Source: JAOUEA01 sp963825685 (GTDB lineage Bacteria; Actinomycetota; UBA4738; HRBIN12). Taken from it: 64,000 nt of DNA. Every line of letters begins with the position of its first letter. Position 1 is the first letter of the stretch. The notes beneath the pieces were generated by a model that ran no database searches, was not told the origin of the DNA, and saw only the letters and a program-made list of their open reading frames with translations. The stretch spans positions 155,186 through 219,185 of the forward strand of contig CAWGUD010000007.1 in NCBI GenBank assembly GCA_963825685.1, in the 5' to 3' direction. Made by a program: the position numbers and the translations under genes. Below, piece by piece: positions 16,336-25,935 of the stretch.

Positions 16336-17406
16336 TCAGGCCACGCGAACGCTCGTGACCGGCGCGAGTCGCTCGTGGACCTGGAACCACGAGCCCCCCG
16401 CGTCGGGCGAGCCGAACACGTCGCCGCTCGTGGCGCCGAAGTAGAGCTCCATGTCCGGCCCCTGGCCGGCCGAGCCGAACGCCTGTCGCAGCACCGTGAG
16501 GTACGCCTCGTTCGGCGGCAGACCCTCGCCGTGCGCGACCCACGTCGATCCCGCATCGCGTGTCTCGTAGACGCGCACACGGGCGTCGGGGGTCACCCGG
16601 TCGATGTCGGCGACCAGCGGGATCACGTAGGCGCTGTCGGCATCGGCCGGATCGATCACCAACGGGAACCCGAACCCGCTCGGCAGCCCGGCTTTGATCT
16701 CATGCCAGCTCGAGCCCTCGTCGTCGCTGCGGTAGACGTTCCCGTGGAACTGCATGAAGAGCCGTTCGGGCCTGGTCGGTGCCCGGTGCATGTTGTGCAC
16801 GCACAGCACGTTCGTGCCCTCTCGCGCTTCCTCGGGCATGTACTCGGGGACGATCCCGTCGTACCCGGTGCGCCAGGTCTGACCCCCGTCGTCGGTGATC
16901 CACACGCCGGCCGCGCTCACGCCGACCGCCAGCCTTCGTGGGTCGCCGGGCCAGGGGCAGATCGAGTGCAGGGCGAGGCCGCCGGCACCGGGCTGCCAGT
17001 CACCGGCCTGATGCTCCTTCCAGAGGGAGTCGTTGAGCGACCACGACTCGCCGCCGTCGGTCGACGTGAACAGCGCGGCGGGTGCGACGCCCGCATAGAG
17101 CAGGCCGTCGGCCTCGCCGGGCATGATCATCCAGATGCGCTCGAGGCTCATGTCGCCGCCCTCGGGGAACGCGGGACCGTCGGCCTGCAGCCACTCCCCG
17201 GTCGGGTCGTCGGCGTACATGAGCCTCGGGCCGTAGAACCCCGATGTGTGGCTCGCGAAGTATCGCCCGGTGCGTGGATCGCGCGTCGCGAACTCCACGA
17301 TGTCGCCGGGGAACGCCCTGGAAGCGATCTGGAACGGCTCGCCGGCGCCCGGCTCGCCCCTCAGCACGAACAGCCCCTTCTTGGTGCCGACCAACAGCTC
17401 CGTCAT
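16336..17406 (-). CDS. WD40/YVTN/BNR-like repeat protein (sialidase-type propeller)
   Basis: A 356-residue cytosolic beta-propeller with several Asp-box (BNR) motifs: STDGGESWSLND, TDDGGQTWRTGYD, SDDEGSSWHEIK, TRDAGSTWVAHGEG and SPDAGGSWFQV. It starts directly MTELLVGTKKGLFVLRGE, so no signal peptide is present. Asp-box propellers occur in sialidases and photosystem assembly factors, but catalytic sialidase residues are not evident, so the role is unknown. The ATG at 17406 follows the MoaD stop within a few bases and uses a GGAGGG site inside the end of that gene, so the two are translationally coupled and probably act together. Confidence 0.8.
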   Translation of the reverse strand: MTELLVGTKKGLFVLRGEPGAGEPFQIASRAFPGDIVEFATRDPRTGRYFASHTSGFYGPRLMYADDPTGEWLQADGPAFPEGGDMSLERIWMIMPGEADGLLYAGVAPAALFTSTDGGESWSLNDSLWKEHQAGDWQPGAGGLALHSICPWPGDPRRLAVGVSAAGVWITDDGGQTWRTGYDGIVPEYMPEEAREGTNVLCVHNMHRAPTRPERLFMQFHGNVYRSDDEGSSWHEIKAGLPSGFGFPLVIDPADADSAYVIPLVADIDRVTPDARVRVYETRDAGSTWVAHGEGLPPNEAYLTVLRQAFGSAGQGPDMELYFGATSGDVFGSPDAGGSWFQVHERLAPVTSVRVA

Positions 17407-17409
17407 CAC

Positions 17410-17670
17410 TCACCCTCCCGAGATCGACGGGAGCACATGCAGCACATCGGTCGGCCCGACGGCCGAACCCTCGCCGGTGCGCTCCCCGTTCACGAACACG
17501 TTCACATGGGGCCGGACCCGGCCCCGTTCGTCGAGGATCCAGCCCACGATCGGCGGGTGACGTCGCTCCAGCTCTCGCAAGACCTCGCCCACGGTCGAGC
17601 CCGGAAGGTCGTGTTCCGACGTCTTCCCGGCGCGTTGGGACAACGGCGCTCGCAGCATCACCACGGCCAT
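17410..17670 (-). CDS. MoaD/ThiS family ubiquitin-like sulfur carrier protein
   Basis: An 86-residue beta-grasp protein. It has the MoaD pattern: AVVMLRAPLSQRAG, DLPGSTVGEVLRELERRHP, HVNVFVNGER, and it ends ISGGG-like with the terminal Gly-Gly (PSISGG) that MoeB/ThiF-type enzymes adenylate and thiocarboxylate. No molybdopterin or thiamine genes are adjacent. Instead it is coupled to a BNR propeller gene, an association that suggests a dedicated role other than cofactor synthesis; that role is inferred and unproven. Confidence 0.85.
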   Translation of the reverse strand: MAVVMLRAPLSQRAGKTSEHDLPGSTVGEVLRELERRHPPIVGWILDERGRVRPHVNVFVNGERTGEGSAVGPTDVLHVLPSISGG

Positions 17671-17731
17671 GGCGACGAGCCTACCCCGGCCCGCCGACGT
17701 GCGTGCTTCCGGTTCCTTGCCGTCGTCGGCG

Positions 17732-18370
17732 TCAAGACCTGGGGGCGACCGGCTGCCTGATGATCGTGCGCATGCGCTCGGGAGCCGTGCGCTGCGGATC
17801 GCTCAGGTAGACCTCGTGATGCTTGCCGACGGGCATGAACCCCTCACGCTTGACGAACCCGTACAGACGCTCGAGCGCCGGCCGCTCGGCCGAGAACGGA
17901 CCCCGGTGCAGGACCTGCGCGCAGGCGCCCTCTCTGAACGGCTCGAAGCGCACCAGGTCCAGTGTCTCCATCTTCCGGCGGGCACGCACCGTCGCCATCG
18001 TCTCGGCGACGAGCTCCGGCGTGACGATGCCTGGTTGTGCCAGCATCAGGGTCCAGTCCCAGTCGGACTTGTCGTCGAAATCCCAGACCCGGGCGTTGGG
18101 GATCCACCAGAGCCCTTCGAGCGGCATGACCGCGAAGTCGATGCCACCAGGGAGCTTGCGGACCCGGAACTTCAAGGCATACGCGACCGAACAGAGCGCC
18201 TCCACAGCGTGCGTGAATACCTTGGATCCGTTCGGGTCGCCGTGGCCGTCGACCATGAGGTAGTTGATCGTCGGCACGTCGACCAGCGCGGGCTCCTCGC
18301 GAGCGTCGTAGAGGTCGCCGAGCTCGCGTCGGTAATCCACCTTGGGCACCTTCGTCGCCGTGACCACCAT
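17732..18370 (-). CDS. GyrI-like small-molecule-binding domain protein
   Basis: A 212-residue protein starting MVVTATKVPKVDYRREL. It shows the GyrI-like/SOUL-BRE pattern: PALVDVPTINYLMVDGHGDPN, then FTHAVEALCSVAYALKFRV and PLEGLWWIPNA, and later CAQVLHRGPFSAERPALERL. The family binds hydrophobic or cationic ligands, often as a stand-alone sensor or cyclopropanase-like hydrolase. AGGAGG at proper spacing supports the ATG at 18370; the longer open frame upstream is not used. No regulator is adjacent. Confidence 0.85.
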   Translation of the reverse strand: MVVTATKVPKVDYRRELGDLYDAREEPALVDVPTINYLMVDGHGDPNGSKVFTHAVEALCSVAYALKFRVRKLPGGIDFAVMPLEGLWWIPNARVWDFDDKSDWDWTLMLAQPGIVTPELVAETMATVRARRKMETLDLVRFEPFREGACAQVLHRGPFSAERPALERLYGFVKREGFMPVGKHHEVYLSDPQRTAPERMRTIIRQPVAPRS

Positions 18371-18468
18371 GACGCACCTCCTTCTCACCCAATGCGTACA
18401 CCCGGCGGGGGGGTCCGTGCGGGGCCGGGGGTCCCCCTGCGTGGGGGCCACAATGGGCCGTTCGGCGC

Positions 18469-18657
18469 TCAGGCGGGCCCGCGAGCGAGGAATCCCTCGG
18501 CGCCGGCTTCCTCGTCGTAGCCGGTGCCGACGGTCCGCACGTCGACGAAGCCGACCTCGGCGAGCAGGTCCACCCAGGTGGCACGAGGATCCCACTCGAG
18601 TCGCTGCGCGAGGTTGCGGAGAGCTCCTACCCGCTCGTCCGCGACGACGACGGAAGG
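18469..18657 (-). pseudogene. Carboxy-terminal fragment resembling a SAM-dependent methyltransferase
   Basis: About 60 codons in one frame (VVADERVGALRNLAQRLEWD, TWVDLLAEVGFVDVRTVGTG, GAEGFLARGPA, stop at 18469) resemble the last helices and strands of class I methyltransferases, where L-x-x-x-G-F-x-x-V precedes the final strand. No start codon or SAM-binding motif precedes it; the phosphodiesterase gene ends immediately upstream. It looks like a remnant of a deleted gene. The family call is weak. Confidence 0.35.
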
Positions 18658-18658
18658 A

Positions 18659-20353
18659 TCAATCGCGGGCCGACGCAGACAGGCACCCGAGGTCGTCGAG
18701 GTCGCTCGTCGCGAAGGCCGCTGAGAACGCGAGAGCGCCGGGATCACCGGGGAACTCGTCGCCGCCCGAGAGTTCTTGGCGCGTGGCTGCGGCGAGCGCC
18801 GCCGCGACCTCGTCGACCGTGTGGCCGGCATCGGCGAGGGCCTGCTCATCCATCCAGATCTGGGTGGGACGCGCGCGCCGCACGACGTCGGGGCCGTCGG
18901 GTTCGGAGAAGCGGTCTTCGATGAACGCAGTGAGCGCCGTGATGCCGATCGGAAGCGCCCCCGAGATCGCGGGGTCGTACTGGTGACCGTGGTCGGCCGT
19001 GAGCGTGAGGGCCCACTCGCCCTCGCCGACCTCGGCGTCGAGGAAGCGCACGAGATCCTCGAGGGCATCGTCCTGCCAGCGGAGCGTCTGGCCCACCTCC
19101 TCGCCGTTGACGCTGAAGATGTGGCCGACCGAGTCGATCGCCTTCAGGTTCACGTAGAGCAGATCGGGCACCTCGTCGGCGCCGAACCCTTCCCGGTGGA
19201 TCACTTCCTCGACGATTCGCGTCTGATAAGGCGAGCGAGCCGGGGTCTGGAACCCGTCGTCGAGCGCGTCGAACGGGTAGTCGCCCCACGCCTCGTCGAC
19301 CACGCCGTCCTCCTGGTCGAGGGTGGCCAGATCCCGCTCGAGCCCGGGCACATCGTTCACGTACTCGGGCATCTCGAAGTAGGGCGCCATGCCGGTCGTG
19401 AGCTGCCAGGAGTCGCCCTCGTCGCCGCCGGTGCTTGCGTCTTCCTGCTCGCGCATGATCGCGAGGTCGGCGTCGCCGCCTTGCCACTGGGCACCGTGGC
19501 CCACCATGCCGGTGTGGGCGCCGAGGGTGGCGACCACGCCGACGAGCGGCTCGTTGTCGTGCGCGACGTCGTAGAGATCGGCGAGCGTGGGCAGCAGCAG
19601 GGTGCCGGGTCCGTTCTGCTGAGGCTTGTCGATCACGCCGTCGATCTGCTGGTAGAGGTCGATCACGCCATGGCGGCGAGGGAACGCGCCCGTGCCGATC
19701 GTGGCGTGCGTCGGAGGCGTGTTCGACGGCGACGACCCGATCTCGGCGTCGTCGAACCAGGTGCCCTGGTCGATGAGACTCGAGAGGAACGGCCAATCGT
19801 CGGGCCACTGGTCGAGCACGTTGCGGCCGGCGCCGTCCCACACGAGCGTCACGAGCAGCTTCGGGGGTCCCGCGCGCTCGCCGTCGGGCAGCAGCGCCCG
19901 CGTCAGCTCGTGCCCGTCGGGCGCGTCGAAGTCGAAGTCGAGCATCCCGGCGTTGGTCGGCGCGATGTCGGCGAGCGTGGCTCGGCCGTCGACACTGCCG
20001 AGTGCCGGCACGCGTCCGGGCGCGTAGAAGAGCAGGGGCACCCGCTGCACGTAATCCCACGGGCCCGCGTGGCTCAGGCCGCCGCCCACGTAGTCGGGCT
20101 CGGCCGCGACGATCTGGATCTCGCCGCTCGCCGGGGCCTTCGTCCCCTCCCAGACACGCAGGAGCTGCCGTGGCGGCAGGTCGCACGCCGACGAGCGCCC
20201 TTTCTCGGCGCGAGCCACGTCGCTCGGCGGCGCGGCCGGGGCCGCCGCTTCCGTCGAGGTCAGCTGCACCGCGAGCGCGGCGAGCAGGCCGGCAACGAGC
20301 ACGACGGCCAGGATCTTCGTCCAAGCGGCGGGGAGTGGGCGTGCTCGGCTCAC
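18659..20353 (-). CDS. Exported type I phosphodiesterase / alkaline phosphatase superfamily protein
   Basis: A 564-residue protein of the nucleotide pyrophosphatase/phosphodiesterase group in the alkaline phosphatase superfamily. A hydrophobic amino-terminal segment (KILAVVLVAGLLAALAVQL) is a signal or anchor. The metal site and nucleophile region read LVTLVWDGAGRNVL and SPSNTPPTHATIGTGAFP (nucleophile Thr in the N-T-P-P-x-H-A-T context), with YVNLKAIDSVGH and LTADHGHQYD supplying further metal ligands. GTG at 20353 is the start. It is a tandem paralogue of the next gene, 34 bp apart, sharing its motif order. Substrate, probably an extracellular phosphodiester, is unknown. Confidence 0.82.
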   Translation of the reverse strand: MSRARPLPAAWTKILAVVLVAGLLAALAVQLTSTEAAAPAAPPSDVARAEKGRSSACDLPPRQLLRVWEGTKAPASGEIQIVAAEPDYVGGGLSHAGPWDYVQRVPLLFYAPGRVPALGSVDGRATLADIAPTNAGMLDFDFDAPDGHELTRALLPDGERAGPPKLLVTLVWDGAGRNVLDQWPDDWPFLSSLIDQGTWFDDAEIGSSPSNTPPTHATIGTGAFPRRHGVIDLYQQIDGVIDKPQQNGPGTLLLPTLADLYDVAHDNEPLVGVVATLGAHTGMVGHGAQWQGGDADLAIMREQEDASTGGDEGDSWQLTTGMAPYFEMPEYVNDVPGLERDLATLDQEDGVVDEAWGDYPFDALDDGFQTPARSPYQTRIVEEVIHREGFGADEVPDLLYVNLKAIDSVGHIFSVNGEEVGQTLRWQDDALEDLVRFLDAEVGEGEWALTLTADHGHQYDPAISGALPIGITALTAFIEDRFSEPDGPDVVRRARPTQIWMDEQALADAGHTVDEVAAALAAATRQELSGGDEFPGDPGALAFSAAFATSDLDDLGCLSASARD

Positions 20354-20387
20354 GGGCGGCCAGCCTACCGGCAGGGCGTTCGGTCGA

Positions 20388-22103
20388 TCAGTCTCGCGAG
20401 TCGCGCAGGCAGAGCGGGTGCTCGAGCATTGGAGTCGGGATCGCGGCCAGGAACGCCGGATCGTCGGGGTGCTCGATGTCGCCCTCGCCACGCACGACGT
20501 CGGCTCGGGGCATCGCCATGAGGAACGTGGCGACGTCCTCCACCGTCGAGCCGGCGCGTTCCAATGCCTCGGTGTCGAGCCAGATCTGGGTGGGGCGCAT
20601 CTGCTCCACCACGTCAGGGCCGAACGCATCCTCGATCGATGCGGTGAGCGCCGTCACGTCGTAGCGGTCGGCCCCGGTCACCTCCGGGTCCCGCGCCATA
20701 CCGTGATCGGCGGTGAGGATCATGGCCCACTCTCCGGAACCCACCCGCTCGTCGAGCAGCCGGATGAGGAGACCGAGCTCCCGATCCTGAGCGCGCAGGC
20801 CGTCGAGCAGCTCCACTCCGTCGGCGCTGTAGCTGTGGCCGAGCGAGTCGAGCATCTTGTAGTTCACGTAGAGCAGGTCGGGCACGTCGTCGGCGCCGAA
20901 GCCCTCCCGCTCGATGACGGCCTCGACCAGGTCGGTCTGCCACGCCGAGCGCGCCGGGGTGTCCCAGCCGCCGAGCAGGCTCGCGATGTCATGGTCGCGC
21001 CACATCCCGTCGTCGGCGCCGTCGGCCCGGTCGATCGCCTCCGTCTCCTGCAGGAAGCGGTCGTCCATCGATGGATCGTTCGCGTAGTCGGGCATGGCGT
21101 AGTACGGCGCCATCTCCTCGGCGAGCTGCCATCGGGGGGCGGAGTCGTCGCCGCCGGTCGCGGCATCCTTCGGCTCCCTCGTGATCGCCAGATCGCGGTC
21201 GGCTCCGTGCACGAACGAGCCGCGACTCATCATCAGCAGGTGGGCCGAGAGCGACCCCACGGTGCCGACCAGCGGCTCGTTGTCGAGGGCCAGGTCGTAC
21301 CGGTCGCCGAGCGTGGGCACCCGCAGTACTCGAGGCCCCAGGTGCAGCGGGCGCTCGATGCGTCCGCCGACGCGCACGAACTCGTCGGGGATGCCGTGCG
21401 TGCTCGGGAACGCGCCCGTGCCGATCGTGGCGTGGCTCGGCGGCGTGTTCGACGGCGATGCATCCAGGGCCGCATTCGTGAACCAGGCCGAACGGTCGCC
21501 CAGCTCGCGCAGGCGCGGCCAGCCCTCGCGCCAACGCTCGAGCACGTCGGTGCCCGCCGAGTCCCAGATGACCGTGACGACGAGACGCGGCACATCGCGT
21601 TCGGCGGCCGGCAGCAGCGCCGCCGACAGTGCGGTGCCGTCGGGAGCGTGGAACCCCGGGAACTTCAGGATCCTCGCGGCGGTGGGCGCGACGTCGGCGA
21701 GGCTGACGCGCTGGTCGTACACGCCCGGGCGCGCGATGCCGGCGCCGTACACGAGGAGGGGCACCTGCTGGGTGGTGTCGAACGGGGATGCGTGGGACAA
21801 CCCTCCGGCCTGCAGGCTCTCCGGCGGGATCAGCTGAATCTCCCCGCTGCGTCGCGGGTCCGCGCCATGGGAGATGCGTCGAACGAGCTCGGGGTCGAGC
21901 GAGGCGCAGACGGCTTCGGAGAGCGCGGCGACCGACGAGGGATCGGCGTTGGCCGAGGGTATGTCGCCGCGTGGCGGAGTGTCCGCCTGGGTGCTCACGC
22001 AGGCCGCCGTCAGCGCAGCGACCGAGATCAGCTGGATCGCGATCCGGAGCGGCGCTCGGTGCACGTGACGGCGGTGCGCGTGCGTCCTCGTCGTGTGCGG
22101 CAT
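20388..22103 (-). CDS. Lipoprotein type I phosphodiesterase, tandem paralogue
   Basis: A 571-residue paralogue of the downstream gene. The signal sequence ends in a lipobox (ISVAALTAAC, modified Cys about residue 35), so it is probably a lipoprotein on the outer face of the membrane. Active-site blocks match its partner: VTVIWDSAGTDVLERW, SPSNTPPSHATIGTGAFPS, LLYVNYKMLDSLGHSY and LTADHGMARDPE. The one clear difference is the anchor: lipid here, hydrophobic helix in the neighbour. The ATG at 22103 is used; the frame is open further upstream. The two genes are probably co-transcribed. Confidence 0.83.
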   Translation of the reverse strand: MPHTTRTHAHRRHVHRAPLRIAIQLISVAALTAACVSTQADTPPRGDIPSANADPSSVAALSEAVCASLDPELVRRISHGADPRRSGEIQLIPPESLQAGGLSHASPFDTTQQVPLLVYGAGIARPGVYDQRVSLADVAPTAARILKFPGFHAPDGTALSAALLPAAERDVPRLVVTVIWDSAGTDVLERWREGWPRLRELGDRSAWFTNAALDASPSNTPPSHATIGTGAFPSTHGIPDEFVRVGGRIERPLHLGPRVLRVPTLGDRYDLALDNEPLVGTVGSLSAHLLMMSRGSFVHGADRDLAITREPKDAATGGDDSAPRWQLAEEMAPYYAMPDYANDPSMDDRFLQETEAIDRADGADDGMWRDHDIASLLGGWDTPARSAWQTDLVEAVIEREGFGADDVPDLLYVNYKMLDSLGHSYSADGVELLDGLRAQDRELGLLIRLLDERVGSGEWAMILTADHGMARDPEVTGADRYDVTALTASIEDAFGPDVVEQMRPTQIWLDTEALERAGSTVEDVATFLMAMPRADVVRGEGDIEHPDDPAFLAAIPTPMLEHPLCLRDSRD

Positions 22104-22143
22104 GGCCGTCACCCTACCGATGGCGGGCGTTCCTGACGGTGGG

Positions 22144-24497
22144 TCAGGACCAGTTCGGCGTGGAGTCGATGCGGTCGCTCTTCGACAGGTTCTTCGCGCC
22201 TGAGCCGTTCTGCTTGACGACCCAGATCTGGTTTCGGCCGGTGCGGGTGCTCGCGAAGGCGATCCGATCTCCGTTCGGAGCGAACGTCGGGTGGGTGTGC
22301 GCACCGCCGTCGTTCGTGACTCGACGTTGACGGTCACCGTCGGCGTCCATCAGCCAGATCTGCTTCGAACCGCCGCGGTCACTCACGAACGCGATCGTGC
22401 CGCCGTCGGGAGAGTAGGCGGGTGCCGACGACCGTCCTTCGTCTCCGGTCAGCATGAGGAGCGAGCCGCCCGAGGTATTCATCGTCCACACGTTCGTGTC
22501 GCCGCCTCGGTCGCTGTCGAATGCGATCCGTGCGCCGTCGGGCGACCAGGCCGGGGCCCGGTCGCGCGCCGCATCGTCGGTGAGGTTCGTCGAGGCCGCT
22601 GCCATCGGCGTCCATCACGAAGATCTCGGCGTCTCCCGTCCGCGTGCTCGTGAAGGCGATGCGATCACCGTTCGGCGACCATGTCGGGCGGGTGTCGGCG
22701 CCGTCGGCGTCGGTGAGGCGCGTCCGGTTCGAGCCATCGGCGTCCATCACGAAGATCTCGGCGTCTCCCGTCCGCGTGCTGGAGTAGGCGATCCGCGAGC
22801 AGTCCGGCGACCATGCCGGGTCGCGGTCGGCGGCGGCGTTCCTCGTGAGCCGTGTCTTCAGCGCGCCTTTGCGCGTCATCGTGAAGACGTCCACGTTGCC
22901 GCCGCTCGACGAGGTGTACGCGATGCGACCGCACGTGGAGGTCGGTCCCTCGAGCGCGAACGCGGCGGTGACCGATCGGGCTTGATCCATCGTGAGCTGG
23001 CATGTGCCGGTGCCGACACACGAACCGCTCCAGCCGGCGAACACGGACCCGGGATCGGGATCGGCGGTGAGCGTGACGGCGGTGCCGTCGACGAAGCCGG
23101 CCTCGCAATCGTCGATGCAGTCGACCCCAGACGGCTCACTCGTGACGCGCCCCCCTCCGTCGCCCGAGAACGACAGCGTCAACGTCTCGAGCGTCGTCGT
23201 GGTCGCCGAGAATCGCGCGTAATAGGACTGGGTCCTCGCGCCCACCAGCCCCCATTCGGTGCCGCTTCCGCTCCACGTGCCGCCGGCTTTCGTGAACTCG
23301 CCGCCGACGTGCAGGCGGTGACGGCCGACGTCGGGAGTCAGGGCCCACACGCCGTTGTACTTGCAGCAGATCCCGGGGTTCCACGGGTCGGCCTCGGGGA
23401 TCACGCGACCGGTGTCGGGGTCGATCACGACGAGACGTGGGGCATGGTGGCAGTCGGTGTTCGGGCTGTCGTTCGCGTCGCACTGCTGCGCCTGCTGCTT
23501 CGCCACCCATTGGAAGTGACCACCCACGTACAACAGGCCGTCCATCCACGCGAGGGCCTGCGACGAGCCGGACGTGTCGGTCTTGAATGTCTGGTCGCCC
23601 GTCGTGAGATCGAATCCGGCGGCGAAGTCCGAGCCGCCGGAGCCGAGGTAGACGGTCGGCTTCCCCGATCCCGGATCGTTCTGCACGAGCACGCTGATGC
23701 CGAACGCTGCGCTGTGATCGGGGAGGTTGCCCGGAGTCCAGTCGAGGACGGCGCCGGTGCCCGCGTCGACCTTGATGGCGGCCTTCGAGGCCTTCCGGGT
23801 ACCCCCTTCGAGCGTGCTGTCGCACTGGCAGGCTGCGACGATCGTCGAGCCGATCGACACCATGTCACGCACCTGCGGCGGGGTGTTGTGACCTCGAAGC
23901 GAAGGATCGGTCTCCACTTCGGGCGCGTCGTACCCGGGCGATGGCGCGCCGTTCGTCTCGAACGAGAGGAGCTTCGACGTGCCGACGAAGACCGCCCCCG
24001 ATGTCGCGAGTACGCTCTTCGCCGCGGCCGTGCTCGGTGCGAACGGGGCCACCGATCCGTCGCTCGGGTCGATCGCCGCGACGTTCTTGCGAGCCAGGCC
24101 CCCGACACGGTCGAACGATCCGGCGAGATAGAGCAGTCCGTCAGGACCGAGCGAGAGGTCGAAGACGGTTCCCGCTGTTCCTGACTTCGTGACCTCGGGC
24201 ACGGCGATGGACGTGATCGGTGCTCCGGAGTCGGCGTCGAAGACGGCCAGGCTCGGCTGCGGCCTGCACCTTCGTGCCGTTGGCGTCGCGCATCTCGCTG
24301 AACGACCCCCCGACCCACACCTGGTTGCCGGACACGACGATCGCTCGCACGAGCCCGTCGACCATGCCGACCTCGTCGGACTCCGTGGCCGGGATCGCGG
24401 CGTTGGCCGGGACGGCAGGAAGCAGCGAGATGATCGATGCCACCAGCGTCGCGATGAGCGCTTTCACGGACGTGCGGGCGTGTCGTCCGTTGAACAT
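22144..24497 (-). pseudogene. Secreted beta-propeller / InlB-repeat / PD40 protein, two frame breaks
   Basis: One large exported protein (about 784 residues) is readable through two single-base breaks (about 24255 and 22597). Order: signal peptide (ALIATLVASIISLLPAVPANA); a first propeller (VRAIVVSGNQVWVGGSFSEM to LHVGGEFTKAGGTW); a divergent InlB-type bacterial repeat (LTLSFSGDGGGRVTSEPSG, FAGWSGSCVGTGTCQLTM); then four or more TolB/PD40 repeats (RDPAWSPDCSRIAYSSTRTG, RPTWSPNGDRIAFTSTRTG and similar). Reading continues conserved through each break, so I treat it as one functional gene with sequence errors. It is paralogous in its first domain to the protein at 57.2-58.4 kb. Probable surface or cell-wall protein; ligand unknown. 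Confidence 0.78.
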
Positions 24498-24594
24498 GAA
24501 GTCCCGATCCCTCCGGGTCGATGGGTGACTCCTTGCGACCTACGCCGAAGGAGCGTCGCACGGTCACATGCCGCTGGCATCGGCCGGAAGTCGT

Positions 24595-24606
24595 AACTCG
24601 CGAGTT
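24595..24606. other. 12-bp palindrome between the propeller and M15 genes
   Basis: AACTCGCGAGTT is a perfect palindrome about 100 bp upstream of the propeller gene start and just after the M15 stop. It may be an operator or a small terminator; nothing in the sequence decides. Confidence 0.3.
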
Positions 24607-24611
24607 CTCGG

Positions 24612-25881
24612 TCACGGGTCGGCCGCGAGCGGTCCGCCCCCGTACTCGAAGTGCATGCCGTCGGGGATCAAGAAGTCGCCGCCCCAATTGAACCCGAGGT
24701 CTTCGAAGATCGCGACGATGCGGCGGTCCATCGTGGGTACAGCGCCGAACGCGTTTTCGGGGGCGTTGATGTCGACCGCGGCCCCGTACGCATGGAACGA
24801 GGGTGGGTTCGTGGGGCTGCGTGCCACCGTGCGGGAGTTGAAGCACCCGGCGGTCGAGTGGATCATCGCCCCCAATCCCGCGCGTTCCACCCGATGCATC
24901 GCGCGCACGAGATCCTCCATGAAGCCGCGGTGGCAGGTGAGCCTGCCGAGCAGAGGTACGGCCCGGCTGACGAGGTTCGCGTCGCTCCAGGCCGGGTCGA
25001 TGCGGAAGGACGCCGGGTTCGTGGGGTCCGGCGCGGCGGCGAACTCGCCGAACGCCTGCTTCAGCACGACGGGCGGGTTCACACCGCTCGCCACCCTCAT
25101 GTACGGGCTCCCGCCGGGGAGCTCGACCCGCATCGGCTCGTTCGCAGGGACCAGCGGGCGCACCATGCCTTCGAATGCGTCGAGGCCCGGCTTCCCCTCG
25201 GGGAAGGCCCAGAGGTACCGGTCATCGACGATTCCCAGGTGTGTGCCGACGTCGCGGGAGACGAGCAGCTCGCTCCAGCCGATCAGCTCCTCGGGGACTA
25301 CGGCGCCCACGCGCACCGACGTGTCCCCGAACTCCAGCGTGCCGCCCACGCCGAGCCTTCGCACGACGGCGCTGCGCGTCCCGAGCACCCCCTGCCCTCG
25401 CGCGAGCGCGTCGACCACCTCGCCGCGGACACGTGCGGGAAGGAACGGAGCGACCTCGACCGGGTTCACGGCGAAGGCGTCGATCGGGATCGCGAATGGC
25501 GGGTCCGGACGGTCGATCACGTCGCCACCGGCGTCGAGCGAGCGCGTCAGCCAGCGCGAGTCGCCGGCGACGACCACGGTCGACTCGAGCCCGCGGACCG
25601 TGCGCACCCGCGCCCGGAAGTCGAGCGGCAGCCCGCCCGGCGTCCAGGCGAGGAAGTACGGGGGAGGCTCGGGGGCGGCGGGAGCGGGCGCCTCAGGAGC
25701 GGCGATCCCTCCGGCGGCGCCGACGGCAGGTGCCCCCACCTGCGGCCGGGCCGTCTGAGGCCCCGGCCGCGACCGGCACCGACGCTCCTGGCGGACCAGA
25801 GAGGGTGAGCGCGACCGCCGCGATCCCCAACGCCGCCACCACTGCGAGGAAGGCCCACCGCCGAAGGGGCATGCCACTCAT
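24612..25881 (-). pseudogene. Exported M15 (VanY-type) peptidase with an extra amino-terminal domain, one frame break
   Basis: About 422 residues. The start (ATG 25881) gives a signal anchor (WAFLAVVAALGIAAVALTL). The frame then slips in a G-run near 25740 and continues as APAVGAAGGIAAPEAP. Residues about 70-270 form a domain also present in the neighbour (GVLGTRSAVVRRLGVGGTLE, VRVGAVVPEELIGWSELLVS). The carboxy-terminal M15 D,D- or L,D-carboxypeptidase has zinc ligands in SFHAYGAAVDINAPEN and WGGDFLIPDGMHFEY. It should cleave peptidoglycan stem peptides outside the membrane. The domain before it is discussed as a finding. Tandem paralogue with 25936-27165. Confidence 0.8.
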
Positions 25882-25935
25882 GAGGCCGCTCCTCGGCGGG
25901 TTCTTTGGGGTGGGGGCGCGCCCATCGCCGGAAGC

